Of a stretch of 64,000 nt of DNA, positions 9,070 through 17,812 are shown one piece after another (the stretch's first letter is position 1; every line of letters begins with the position of its first letter). The notes under the pieces were generated by a model. That model did not search any database, was not told the origin of the DNA, and was given only the letters and a program-made list of their open reading frames with translations. Position numbers and translations under genes: made by a program. Source of the DNA: Pseudomaricurvus alkylphenolicus (GTDB lineage Bacteria > Pseudomonadota > Gammaproteobacteria > Pseudomonadales > Cellvibrionaceae); NCBI RefSeq assembly GCF_011683955.1, contig NZ_JAAQPI010000003.1:310001-374000 (forward strand), in the 5' to 3' direction.

Positions 9070-10041
9070 ATGACGCCATCCGACAAGAAAATCCGCTGGG
9101 GCATTATCGGCGCCGGCCGTATCGCCCACGCCTTTGCCGGCGACTGTAACTTCGCACCTTCCGCCGAACTGGTTGCCGTCGCCTCCCGCTCTCAGGAAAA
9201 TGCCGAACAGTTCGCACAACAATACAGCCTCGAAAAAAGCTACGGCGATTACCAGAGTCTCTATAGCGACCCAGAGGTAGACGCCGTCTACATCGCCACC
9301 CCCCACACCCACCATCTGCGACAAGCCACCGACGCTATGGAAGCCGGCAAAGCCGTCATGTGCGAAAAACCCCTGGTGATCAGTGCCGAAGAATGCCAGA
9401 CCCTGATAGAAACCCAGAAACGCACCGGCATCTACCTGCTCGAAGCCATGTGGACCCACTTTCTGCCCGCCATACAAAAAGCCCGGCAGTGGGTGGAAGA
9501 AGGACGCATCGGAAAAGTTGAGCATTTGAAGGCAGACTTTGCCTATCCACTGTTGCCTTATCGATCAGACCTGCGCGAATACAACAAAGAACTCGCCGGC
9601 GGTGCACTGCTCGAAATGGGCATCTACCCGGTGGCTATCGCCTGGTGGTTTATGCGGCGCGACCCTGTAAACATGCAGGTAACTGCAGGTTATGCCCCCA
9701 ATGGCGTGGAAGACGATGTGATTGCGGTAATGGACTATGGTGATGCTATCGCCTCCCTCGCCACATCCTTTCGCTGCCGGCTGCACAACTTTTGCCATAT
9801 CATTGGCGACAAGGGCTATATAGCGATTCCGGATTTTTTTCGGGCTTCAGAGTGTCACTTATATGAACTGGATACATTGGTCGATACTTTCAGTGAACCT
9901 CGCGAGACTCACGGATTTAATTACGAGATTGAAGCCGCCAGCCAGGACATACTGCAAGGTCGTACTCAATCTGAAATTGTTCCACTGTCTAGCAGCCTCA
10001 GTTTTCAAAAGCATATGGACCTGATTCGATCGCATTTTTAA
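9070..10041 (+). CDS. Gfo/Idh/MocA-family sugar oxidoreductase
   Basis: A 323-residue NAD(P)-dependent dehydrogenase. The N-terminal Rossmann motif is WGIIGAGRIAHAFA, followed by AVYIATPHTHH and the family's MCEKPL motif with the catalytic Lys near residue 100. Overall it resembles the dihydrodiol dehydrogenase/xylose 1-dehydrogenase branch, which oxidises the C1 of aldoses, but a different sugar substrate cannot be excluded. The ATG is preceded by GGAGA. The gene follows the sugar porter and probably belongs to the same LacI-controlled unit. Confidence 0.85.
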   Translation: MTPSDKKIRWGIIGAGRIAHAFAGDCNFAPSAELVAVASRSQENAEQFAQQYSLEKSYGDYQSLYSDPEVDAVYIATPHTHHLRQATDAMEAGKAVMCEKPLVISAEECQTLIETQKRTGIYLLEAMWTHFLPAIQKARQWVEEGRIGKVEHLKADFAYPLLPYRSDLREYNKELAGGALLEMGIYPVAIAWWFMRRDPVNMQVTAGYAPNGVEDDVIAVMDYGDAIASLATSFRCRLHNFCHIIGDKGYIAIPDFFRASECHLYELDTLVDTFSEPRETHGFNYEIEAASQDILQGRTQSEIVPLSSSLSFQKHMDLIRSHF

Positions 10042-10095
10042 TACCACTTTCAATTCCGAGCAGGGTACTTGCGAAGATTTGTAGCCTAATTTAGA

Positions 10096-10114
10096 GGGGT
10101 CAGAGTCAGACCCC
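10096..10114. repeat. GGGGTC/GACCCC short palindrome
   Basis: GGGGTCAGAGTCAGACCCC forms a 6-bp stem with a 7-base loop. I recall this sequence near REP-associated (IS200-like) tyrosine transposase genes in many proteobacteria. No transposase frame remains here, so it may be a relic or a stray copy. Confidence 0.5.
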
Positions 10115-10237
10115 ATGGTTTTTGACTCAGTGCTTGAACTTATCCTGGCAGCGGGCTGCTACAGAGAAGGTGCCATCGGTCTCAAACCCCATGAAAACTA
10201 TTAATGGGGCAACAAATTTGACGTACTACAGTGTAAA

Positions 10238-10380
10238 GGGTGGCTGGTGTGTTGTTTTCGGAGCATTAAAGAGGGAGCCGAAGGAGTGAAAAAGACCGGC
10301 GTTTTTTGCCGGACTTTTTCGGGACTGAGGGCAGCCCGGAGGGCCGACCGACAGCTCCGAAAACAACACACCAGCCGCCC
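10238..10380. repeat. 143-bp nested inverted-repeat structure
   Basis: A 27-bp left arm (10238-10264, containing GGCTGGTGTGTTGTTTTCGG) is inverted at 10354-10380 with a single mismatch. Inside lies a second hairpin, CCGGC/GCCGG with flanking GAAAAAG/CTTTTTC (near 10288-10321). It lies in the 577-base gap between the oxidoreductase and the receptor gene 3' ends. It does not look coding on either strand. Confidence 0.75.
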
Positions 10381-10518
10381 GTTGAGGCACAAAACCCGAA
10401 GCCTAAGAGCCAACACTCCGTCACCTGTCGAAACACGAAACCCGAAGCCTAAGAGCCAACACTCCGTCCCCTGTCGAGGCACAAAACCCGAAGCCTAAGA
10501 GCCAACACTCCGCCCCCC
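10381..10518. repeat. Three 46-bp tandem repeats
   Basis: Units start at 10381, 10427 and 10473 and share the core AACCCGAAGCCTAAGAGCCA followed by ACACTCCG. A degenerate fourth unit begins at 10519. The array abuts the right arm of the inverted repeat with no gap. The period is not a multiple of three and there are no unique spacers, so it is neither coding nor CRISPR. Confidence 0.85.
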
Positions 10519-10566
10519 GTTAAAGCACTAAACCAAAAACCACTCCAGAACAAACCTGCCACCCAC

Positions 10567-10590
10567 AAAAAAGCCACCCGAAGGTGGCTT
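10567..10590 (-). terminator. Rho-independent terminator of the TonB receptor gene
   Basis: On the minus strand, AGCCACC, a TTCG tetraloop and GGTGGCT are followed by six T residues (10567-10572). It lies 30-50 bases past the receptor stop codon. Confidence 0.85.
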
Positions 10591-10618
10591 TCCCAAACTC
10601 AACGACAGAAGACAACTA

Positions 10619-13471
10619 TCAGAAATTCACCCGAACCCCAGCCGCAAAACGTGCCTCCTGGTCATCCTCATAAATAAACTGATTATCAAAACGCCCATGG
10701 GCCTTGGCATCCTCACCAAAGATATTCAGACCTTCAAAGAACACAGAAAAATTGTCATTGATATCATAACTGGCACTGATATCCCACTGACCATACTCCT
10801 CCACAAACACCGGCTCGTTCGCCTGACGCAACTGGTTCATCGACAGCAAAAACTCATCGCGCCAATTATAAGCCAAACGCACCTGCCAATTATCCGCCTC
10901 ATAAAATCCAACAAAATTCGCAGAATCACTGAGCCCAGTCAGTGCAATCGTCTGATCGAGAGACGTCTCATCATACTCCACGTCCCCATCCACAAACGTA
11001 ACATTCGCCTGCAGGCCGAAACCGGAGTCCCCAAACATATGCTGGACAGCCAACTCGATACCATCCACCTTGGCGGCCTCGCCATTCTCAAAGCTGGAGA
11101 TATCCCACAGAATCACCTCATCATCCGGACCGCCCGCCACATTCGTCGGGAAATTAATATCCGCAGATGGATTCGGATCCGTCAATGCATAACCACCGGC
11201 TCCCATTATCGTATCCTGAGTGATTGTGGTAACTACATAATTATCCACCCACTTCTTGAAGTAACTGATTGCCGCATAACTGCCCTCAGCGTAATACCAC
11301 TCCAGTGACATATCCAGATTGTCCGATTCATAGGGTATCAGGCCGGGATTACCCTGAGCAGCCCCATAAGGACCTCCAGGACGAGCGTCCACAATATTCA
11401 GAGCAGGCTTCATGCTGTTTAGATCAGAACGTGTCAGCGTACGTCCCGCAGAAAAACGAGCCATCAGATCGTGACGGATCTCCAGACTGACATCCAGACT
11501 CGGCAGCCACATGTCATAATCACTTTCCAGAGAATACTCCACCTCTTCAGTCGTGTAATTCGGACGAAACTCCGTTGAACTCACATACTGCATGGAAATC
11601 GGTGAAACCTGCAAGGTCGTGCCAGTCACATCTGTCTGTTCATAACGCATACCTGCCAGAATATTCACGGCCATACCGTTGAACTCAGTCTCCAGCTCAA
11701 ACTGCACGTAATAAGCGTCCGTCTCCTCCGTAATCGTGTTGGTATTGGTAAACAACAGATCAAACACGCTGGGAAGACCATTGTCGCCATCCAGATAAGT
11801 ATTAAATACATCGGCCGCGTTAAAGGACAACAGATAAGGGAAGGTATCGGAAAACTCGGTAGATTCCACACTCAGCATGTTTTCCAACCCGGCACAGCTG
11901 CCATTAACCACACACTGCGGCTGGCCCTGCACACCCAGATCAAAATACCAACCGGTCTGGATCTCGTATTCCGTGCGAGACACGCCAAAATTAATAGACT
12001 TTAAAGCACCCTCATCGGCATTAGCCCACTTGCCGTGCAATTGAAACTGCTCCACATCATTCTTGGCGCTCTTGTTGCGGGCCAGATCAATGTTCGGACG
12101 AATCGCATTGGGGTCCAGATAATCCGCCGGCGTATAAGGTGTATTGGCACCAGTCACTGCCGAAGTATTGTCAATCAACTCAATAGTTGGACGACTGCCA
12201 CTGAAATCGGTAACCGAACTCATACCCAACGGGCCGGACAAAATCACCAGAAAATCGCTGATCTGGTCTCCCGGCTGCGCCTCGGAGGTGGAATCGTGAT
12301 AGTCAAACTCCAGACTCAGATTGTCGGTGACATCCCATTCGAAGTTAAAGCCCACCGACTCGTTTTCGGTTTTCTCCACATCAGAATAGCCCTGCCAATC
12401 CAACGCTCCGTAGCCGGCACCAAAATTCTCCTGAATCATGACCGTAGTCACAGTACCATTGGCATCGGCAATACCGCTCGGAGCGTTAGGGGCACCCACG
12501 CCACCTTCCTCAATCCACAGACCTGCCTGGCTACGCTCAATCTTGTCCTCATAATCCGACATGGTGTAGTCAAGGGTCAAACGCATGCGGTCATTGGGCT
12601 CAAACTGCAACACCCCTTGAAAATTAGTACGCTCGCGCTCATGGTCCGCCTGCTCCACCACCACATTACGGGGCAACCAGATCTGACCCAGACCGGACGT
12701 CACCGCACTGGTATCGATGTTATTACCGTTCACTCGCATCCAGCCATCAGTCTTTGCAGATTCCTGGCGGCTGTGACGCTCGGAATAGGAACCCGTCAGC
12801 AGTATGCCCACGCGCTCATCAAACAGTTTGTGGCTCCAAATACCGGAGATCTCGGGGGTAACTTCATCGCCCTCTTCCACCGTCTGGTCCATATTGCCCT
12901 TGATGGAAAGATTGCCGACGTTTTCGCTCATTTGCAGCGGCCGGGCGGTGCGCACATCAACCGTGGCACCTATGCCGCCAGTGGGCTGGTCGGCGCGGGC
13001 CGTTTTGTAGACGTTCACGCCGTTGACCGATTCGGCAGCAATCTCCGCGAAGTTAAAGGCGCGGCTTTGTTCGGCGCTGCTGTCGCTTTCCTGCTTGGCG
13101 GTGGCAGCGGAGGGCATCTGACGACCGTTGAGGGTGACCATGTTAAAACTGGGTCCGAAGCCTCGCACGGATACCTGGTTACCTTCGTTGTTGCGTCGGT
13201 CGATAGATACGCCAGGAATGCGCTGCAGCGATTCAGCCAGATTGGAATCGGGAAACTTGCCGATGTCTTCTGCGGAGATGGCGTCCACCACGCCGCTGGC
13301 GTCACGTTTGATATCCATGGCCGCCTCCAGAGAGCGGCGGATACCGGTAACTGTGACCTCCTCGATCAGGTCTGCTCTGTCTTGCGTGTCGTTCTGTTGA
13401 GCCAGCACAGGCAGGGCAAAACCTGCGTTGGCCAGCGCTATGGATACTACCAGAGGTTTTATCTTAATCAT
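10619..13471 (-). CDS. TonB-dependent receptor, oligosaccharide-type
   Basis: A 950-residue outer-membrane receptor of the large TonB-Xanth-Caul type. The ATG at 13471 has GGAG about 8 bases upstream and gives a clean signal peptide (MIKIKPLVVSIALANAGFALPVLAQ). Next come a TonB box (EEVTVTGIR, near residue 36), the plug (DIGKFPDSNLAESLQRIPGVSIDRR) and beta-barrel strands ending in the terminal aromatic (GVRVNF). Such receptors carry oligosaccharides across the outer membrane using proton motive force passed on by TonB. Two LacI operators sit just upstream and xylan-type glycosidase genes precede it on the same strand. A xylo-oligosaccharide or similar ligand is likely, but this is inference. 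An alternative ATG lies at 13489. Confidence 0.92.
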   Translation of the reverse strand: MIKIKPLVVSIALANAGFALPVLAQQNDTQDRADLIEEVTVTGIRRSLEAAMDIKRDASGVVDAISAEDIGKFPDSNLAESLQRIPGVSIDRRNNEGNQVSVRGFGPSFNMVTLNGRQMPSAATAKQESDSSAEQSRAFNFAEIAAESVNGVNVYKTARADQPTGGIGATVDVRTARPLQMSENVGNLSIKGNMDQTVEEGDEVTPEISGIWSHKLFDERVGILLTGSYSERHSRQESAKTDGWMRVNGNNIDTSAVTSGLGQIWLPRNVVVEQADHERERTNFQGVLQFEPNDRMRLTLDYTMSDYEDKIERSQAGLWIEEGGVGAPNAPSGIADANGTVTTVMIQENFGAGYGALDWQGYSDVEKTENESVGFNFEWDVTDNLSLEFDYHDSTSEAQPGDQISDFLVILSGPLGMSSVTDFSGSRPTIELIDNTSAVTGANTPYTPADYLDPNAIRPNIDLARNKSAKNDVEQFQLHGKWANADEGALKSINFGVSRTEYEIQTGWYFDLGVQGQPQCVVNGSCAGLENMLSVESTEFSDTFPYLLSFNAADVFNTYLDGDNGLPSVFDLLFTNTNTITEETDAYYVQFELETEFNGMAVNILAGMRYEQTDVTGTTLQVSPISMQYVSSTEFRPNYTTEEVEYSLESDYDMWLPSLDVSLEIRHDLMARFSAGRTLTRSDLNSMKPALNIVDARPGGPYGAAQGNPGLIPYESDNLDMSLEWYYAEGSYAAISYFKKWVDNYVVTTITQDTIMGAGGYALTDPNPSADINFPTNVAGGPDDEVILWDISSFENGEAAKVDGIELAVQHMFGDSGFGLQANVTFVDGDVEYDETSLDQTIALTGLSDSANFVGFYEADNWQVRLAYNWRDEFLLSMNQLRQANEPVFVEEYGQWDISASYDINDNFSVFFEGLNIFGEDAKAHGRFDNQFIYEDDQEARFAAGVRVNF

Positions 13472-13554
13472 CTTACGCTCCAAACCCATTATTATGATTT
13501 TAGTCTCCAGCTGGCTTCTGGGACATTCTGCATCTCACCAGCCTTGACACTGAT

Positions 13555-13590
13555 TGTAAACGTTTACATCTTTAAATGTAAACGTTTACA
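13555..13590. promoter_or_regulatory. Paired LacI operators upstream of the TonB receptor
   Basis: Two perfect copies of TGTAAACGTTTACA (13555-13568 and 13577-13590) with centres 22 bp apart, about two helical turns. They lie between the GH43 stop (13635) and the receptor start (13471). This indicates a separate, tightly repressed receptor promoter rather than simple read-through. Confidence 0.88.
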
Positions 13591-13634
13591 AAAACCGTTT
13601 TTTCATAAAGCCGCACGCTTTTCATAGCCAAAGG

Positions 13635-15269
13635 TTAGTCCTCTGCGCCATGATGTTCGAGATACTCAAAAAACGAAAAATCAGCGTGTTTTCTCTGTCC
13701 GGACAGATCCTGGCAACACAATCCGTAGAATGCGCCGGTAAAACAGGGTTTAAAAATACCACTGCTCACCTCGACATAATCATCGGAGAGAATACTGCCA
13801 TCCAATACCGATCCCACCGGCTGCCAGTCGCCCTCACTCAGCGCGTAGTAAAACTGCAGCTCCGCACCATTGAAGTCCGCCCTCAAGTAGACCTGATCGG
13901 CACCGGTAATATCAATCGGCTGGTCCAGGGCATCACTGACGCGCCCGGAATCACAGCAAGTAATATTCAGAAACTTGCGCACCGACTCACCCTTGGCCCG
14001 GCGACCAAAATCGTCGCCCGTAATGTGCAGGTAATAGTAGTGAGACGTGTTGTAGTAACACACTAAACCTGCCATCTGCTGAAAGGTTTCCGGTTCAAAC
14101 TCCACACAGGTAGACGCTTCCGTCGCGTGATTTTGTACCCGCCGAGCCACCAGGCTTTGCTCAAAGCAGGAACTGAGCGAATCACGCCCCACTACGCGCA
14201 AATACCCCTTGCGTTGCGTCTGGCTCACCCAGTCTGAAGAAAATGGCACACGCAACGACTGGAAGTTGAGATCGATCTCATCGCTGTCAAAGTCCGTGCG
14301 TTGCTTCGGTGCATCAAATGGGTGATCCGGTAAATCCGGCGCCTCAACAACCCGGCGGGCGGCCCTGCCGCCACAGGCCAGGTACAACCAGTCATCCTCA
14401 CGCCACTCTACCCGTTCAATGGCGGTTTCACGGCCGGTAATGCAGCGCCCGCGCTCGGTCAGCGGTCGTCCGGTTAAGAAGGTTGCATACCAATCGCCGT
14501 TCTGAACCTGTACCAGATCACCGTGGCCGGTTTTCTGAAGATAGGCCTCGGGGTTGTACTTTGAGGTAATAAAGGGATTCTCGGGATGCACATCATAAGG
14601 CCCGGTAATGGACCGGGAACGCGCCAATGTCATACAGTGCTCGTAGCCGGTACCACCCTCGGCCGTCATTAGATAGTAGTAACCGTTGCGCTTATAAAGA
14701 TGTGGCCCCTCAGTGCGCCCGTGCTCTGTGCCTTCAAATAGATAATGGACTTCTCCGACCAGCTTTTGCTGTTCCTTGTCGTACTCCTGCATCACAATAC
14801 CGCCAAAAAAACGGCCCTTGCGGTGATCCATAAGCATATTCAGCAGCCAACAGCGACTATCGTCATCATGGAATAATGAACCGTCAAAACCACTGGAATT
14901 CATGTAGATCGGCTCAGACCACTCTCCGAGAATATCATTGGTGGTTACCAGGTAATTGGGCATATCTTTCCAATCGCCCTTAAAGCTTCTTACATTGGTA
15001 TACAGGAGGTAGAAAGTGCCGTCGTTGTAGGTCAAACAGGGCGCCCAGACACCGCAGGAATCGGGCACGCCCCTCATATCCAATTGGCTGACCCGATTCA
15101 GTGGTCGTCCTACCAACTGCCAATTGCGCAGATCCCGTGAATGATGAATCTGATAACCGGGAAACCATTCAAAGGTCGAGGTGACGATATAATAGTCGTC
15201 ACCAACCCGGCAGATACTCGGGTCGGGATTAAACCCCTTGATGATGGGATTGGTAATGTACTTGGTCAT
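13635..15269 (-). CDS. GH43 beta-xylosidase
   Basis: A 544-residue glycosidase without a signal peptide. The catalytic triad of the five-bladed propeller is visible: the base Asp in FNPDPSICRVGDDYYI, the pKa-modulating Asp in SSGFDGSLFHDDD, and the acid Glu in TEGPHLYKRNGYYYL. From about residue 350 a C-terminal beta-sandwich follows (GLVCYYNTSHYYYLHI), as in GH43 beta-xylosidases of the XynB type. It removes xylose or arabinose from the non-reducing end of short chains. The start at 15269 follows AAAGG, only 12 bases after the GH26-like gene, so the two form an operon. Confidence 0.93.
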   Translation of the reverse strand: MTKYITNPIIKGFNPDPSICRVGDDYYIVTSTFEWFPGYQIHHSRDLRNWQLVGRPLNRVSQLDMRGVPDSCGVWAPCLTYNDGTFYLLYTNVRSFKGDWKDMPNYLVTTNDILGEWSEPIYMNSSGFDGSLFHDDDSRCWLLNMLMDHRKGRFFGGIVMQEYDKEQQKLVGEVHYLFEGTEHGRTEGPHLYKRNGYYYLMTAEGGTGYEHCMTLARSRSITGPYDVHPENPFITSKYNPEAYLQKTGHGDLVQVQNGDWYATFLTGRPLTERGRCITGRETAIERVEWREDDWLYLACGGRAARRVVEAPDLPDHPFDAPKQRTDFDSDEIDLNFQSLRVPFSSDWVSQTQRKGYLRVVGRDSLSSCFEQSLVARRVQNHATEASTCVEFEPETFQQMAGLVCYYNTSHYYYLHITGDDFGRRAKGESVRKFLNITCCDSGRVSDALDQPIDITGADQVYLRADFNGAELQFYYALSEGDWQPVGSVLDGSILSDDYVEVSSGIFKPCFTGAFYGLCCQDLSGQRKHADFSFFEYLEHHGAED

Positions 15270-15281
15270 TTGCCTTTATCT

Positions 15282-16421
15282 CTATTGTGCATTTAAAAAC
15301 ATGGGCCGACGAACATAGCTGGCCCAATAGGCTTCAAGGGTGGCGTTATCCTGGAGACGTGAATTGGAGCGGGCAAAAAAGCCGCCGCAATTGTGATCCT
15401 GTTGATCATCCCACATGGGGGCGTAGGTTTTGTCCGACCAGTTTTCGTTGATGTAGGCAAAGCCACCGATCACATCCCGGTGCTTTTCCAGGTAGGCAAA
15501 AAAACTGTCTATCCACTGTTTGCCCAACGCCGTATTTTTGGCAAGATCAATCTGCCGCTGGCAATCACCGGTGTGAGGCGCGACCTCCCCCAGAAACACC
15601 GGCAAGTTTTTACGCCGTGCAAACGCCAGCTCATTGGCCCCCACCGTGTCTGAATCCAGGGCAAAGTAGGAATACCCCACCCAGTCCACATAGCGCTCGC
15701 TAGTGGCGTCGGGTTCGGGAAAGTAACGCTGCAAAGTCTCTTCGCTGGCATAACCAAACGAGTGCCAGACAAACTCCACATTGCTGACGCCAGCGCGATT
15801 GAGAAACCGGTGGATGTATTTGTAGGCCGCGATAAACTGATTCGGGTCATAGCCATTCCAACTGCCATCAAACTCGTAACCAACCCGCAGCAATACACGG
15901 TGACTACGGTATTCGGTGAGCCAGTCCGCCAGTTCCCGCAATTGGGAATCCATTTCACCACGAACCATTTTTTGCGTGTTGCAGTCTGGCCTGGCGCTGC
16001 AGAGGGAGCCATCGTCATAGCGTGGCCCGGCCAGATACATGCCTATGTTGATGATCGCATTACTGAATTCGGGTCGAGCCAGGTTACAGGCCACACATTG
16101 TTCACCGCTGCCCCAGTTGGTGGCCGTTTTGAGCCCATCATTGCCCCGATAGATGGCGGGATAGTCCGGCGCCAACGCCAAGTAGGGCGTGCCAACATCA
16201 TAGGAAATATAATCTGAAAAACCCGCCGGACGCGGAAGCGCCGGTGACTGGTAATAATCCAGTGTGGCACGAACACTCTGGCCGGCCAGCACCAATATGG
16301 AGTCCCTGGTGTGACCAGAAACAGGATCATCCGCTACTGACACGGGTGGCGCGACTGCCAGCAACGCTATGAGTGCCACCAGAATAGTTCTGATCCCATC
16401 GGGGTTGCACCATTTAGACAT
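15282..16421 (-). CDS. Secreted clan-A glycosidase, GH26-like
   Basis: A 379-residue protein. The ATG at 16421 is preceded by GGAGAG and gives a signal peptide (TILVALIALLAVAPPVSVADD), so it acts outside the cytoplasm. The body shows a TIM-barrel layout: VLLRVGYEFDGSWNGYDP near residue 180 (probable acid/base Glu), NVEFVWHSFGY, DWVGYSYF, and PVFLGEVAPHTGDC near residue 280 (probable nucleophile Glu). This is like GH26, but the His-Glu pair usual in GH26 mannanases is replaced by Tyr-Glu. A beta-1,3-xylanase-type GH26 or a related clan-A family is possible. It is the first gene of an operon with GH43 and is divergent from lacI across an operator. Confidence 0.65.
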   Translation of the reverse strand: MSKWCNPDGIRTILVALIALLAVAPPVSVADDPVSGHTRDSILVLAGQSVRATLDYYQSPALPRPAGFSDYISYDVGTPYLALAPDYPAIYRGNDGLKTATNWGSGEQCVACNLARPEFSNAIINIGMYLAGPRYDDGSLCSARPDCNTQKMVRGEMDSQLRELADWLTEYRSHRVLLRVGYEFDGSWNGYDPNQFIAAYKYIHRFLNRAGVSNVEFVWHSFGYASEETLQRYFPEPDATSERYVDWVGYSYFALDSDTVGANELAFARRKNLPVFLGEVAPHTGDCQRQIDLAKNTALGKQWIDSFFAYLEKHRDVIGGFAYINENWSDKTYAPMWDDQQDHNCGGFFARSNSRLQDNATLEAYWASYVRRPMFLNAQ

Positions 16422-16510
16422 AAGGCTCTCCGATTTATTGGCCACACCGCGAGACACAATGAAAACCTGCCCTTATTGTGTTGGAGATTGATTCCACAAA
16501 CTTCCATTAC

Positions 16511-16528
16511 AATGTAAACGTTTACATT
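16511..16528. promoter_or_regulatory. LacI operator between GH26-like operon and lacI gene
   Basis: AATGTAAACGTTTACATT is a perfect 18-bp palindrome and the longest of the four copies. It lies 90 bases before the glycosidase start and 166 bases before the regulator start, so it could serve both repression of the operon and autoregulation. A weaker AAAACGTTAAC at 16621-16631 is not a clear operator. Confidence 0.87.
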
Positions 16529-16693
16529 TAAACGGTCAACACCTATCCAAAAGATCGATACGAACGAGAAGAAACGGCCTGATTGCTATAAATCCTCTCA
16601 AATTGGGGTAAACTAGGCTGAAAACGTTAACAGCGACTAGGCACTCATGATGCCGTGGTCGACTGTAAACCCTCATTTAGGAACAGCTGTTTT

Positions 16694-17710
16694 ATGGTTT
16701 CCATTAAGGACGTGGCCAAAATTGCCGGAGTTTCCATCGCCACTGTCTCGCGATATCTCAATTCTCCGGACCAGGTACGGGAAAACACCCGTAACAAGGT
16801 GGAAAAGGCCATCAAGGACACCGGCTATGCCCCCAACACCTTGGCCCGCAATTTTCGCCGTGGCAAAACCCATATGATCGTGGTGGTGGTGCCTTCCATT
16901 GGTATTCCGTTTTTTGAAGCGGTGATGGAAGGTATCTGGCATGTGGCCGAAGAACAGGACTACAGCATTCTGGTTCGCGACACGCGCTACAACACCGTCG
17001 ACTTCGATGAGTTCAGCAAAATGATCTTCTCCAAAGAGGCGGACGGCATCATCCTGCTCAGCACTTTGTCACCCTTTACCTATGACGAACAGGTCCTTTC
17101 CGGTCGCAAGCACCCGCCGATTGTGCTCAGTTGCGAAAGCGTTACCTCTGAAATGAGTCAATTCCCCAGTGTTCGTATCGACAATGAGGCCGCCGCCAGG
17201 GAGGCCACGCAATACCTGATCTCCCTTGGCCATAAAAAGATCGCCTTTATGAAAGGCCGTTCTGATTCCACTCTCACCCAGGGGCGCGAGCAGGGGTACC
17301 GGCGGGCCATGAGTGATGCCAAATTACCTATTGAACCGGATTGGCTGCTGGAAGGACAGATGTCCCTGGAGGGTGCCCGTCGCAGCACTCGCAAACTGTT
17401 ACACCAAAGCGATCGGCCCACGGCCGTGTTTTGCGCCAATGATGAAATGGCCATGGCCGCTATACACGAAATAAAAACGGCGGGATTGAAAGTCCCGGAC
17501 GACATTTCCATTATCGGCTTTGACGACATTCGTTTTTCAGAAGTCATGGACCCACCATTGACGACAGTTGCCCAACCGGCGGAGGAGATCGGCGAACGTA
17601 CCATGTACCGTCTGTGCCGCGCCATAGAGGGCAAGGAAATAGGTCAGGCCACCGAAACGGTGCCACACAAGCTGGTGGTGCGCCGCTCGACAGCCCCCCC
17701 ACCCGGTTAA
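16694..17710 (+). CDS. LacI-family regulator of the xylan/beta-glycoside genes
   Basis: A 338-residue repressor. The N-terminal helix-turn-helix and hinge are complete: SIKDVAKIAGVSIATVSRYL, then NTLARNFRRGKT. The periplasmic-binding-protein-like domain runs from about residue 60 to the end (MIVVVVPSIGIPFFEAVMEG, ADGIILLS, FCANDEMAMAA, ISIIGFDDI). The ATG at 16694 is preferred over 16655 because it gives the standard family N-terminus and has AGGAAC upstream. By position and by four identical operators it most likely represses the GH26-GH43, receptor, GH1-symporter and porter units. The inducer is unknown, plausibly a xylo- or gluco-oligosaccharide. Confidence 0.93.
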   Translation: MVSIKDVAKIAGVSIATVSRYLNSPDQVRENTRNKVEKAIKDTGYAPNTLARNFRRGKTHMIVVVVPSIGIPFFEAVMEGIWHVAEEQDYSILVRDTRYNTVDFDEFSKMIFSKEADGIILLSTLSPFTYDEQVLSGRKHPPIVLSCESVTSEMSQFPSVRIDNEAAAREATQYLISLGHKKIAFMKGRSDSTLTQGREQGYRRAMSDAKLPIEPDWLLEGQMSLEGARRSTRKLLHQSDRPTAVFCANDEMAMAAIHEIKTAGLKVPDDISIIGFDDIRFSEVMDPPLTTVAQPAEEIGERTMYRLCRAIEGKEIGQATETVPHKLVVRRSTAPPPG

Positions 17711-17762
17711 AAACAGGTCCGCCATATAACTCTTCGCAATCGTACTCGCGTTGCCCTATACC

Positions 17763-17781
17763 TAAGCCTTGTCTAGGCTTA
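17763..17781. terminator. Short dyad between lacI and the diguanylate cyclase
   Basis: TAAGCCT and AGGCTTA form a 7-bp stem around TGTCT. There is no T-tract. It may slow transcription between the two genes or be chance. Confidence 0.3.
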
Positions 17782-17812
17782 GAGGGAGCATCCACGAATT
17801 GAGTACTGAGCC

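Noticed and set aside
10201-10498. Small proteins encoded on either strand of the inverted and tandem repeats
   Set aside because: The frames are products of palindromic and repeated DNA; the 46-bp period breaks the frame and no ribosome binding site is present.
10381-10518. Possible CRISPR array
   Set aside because: The 46-bp units are adjacent without spacers, and no cas genes are nearby.
12035-13627. 530-codon plus-strand frame opposite the TonB receptor gene
   Set aside because: It is a shadow of the receptor: low-complexity His/Thr/Gly-rich translation with no domain, while the minus-strand frame is a complete receptor.
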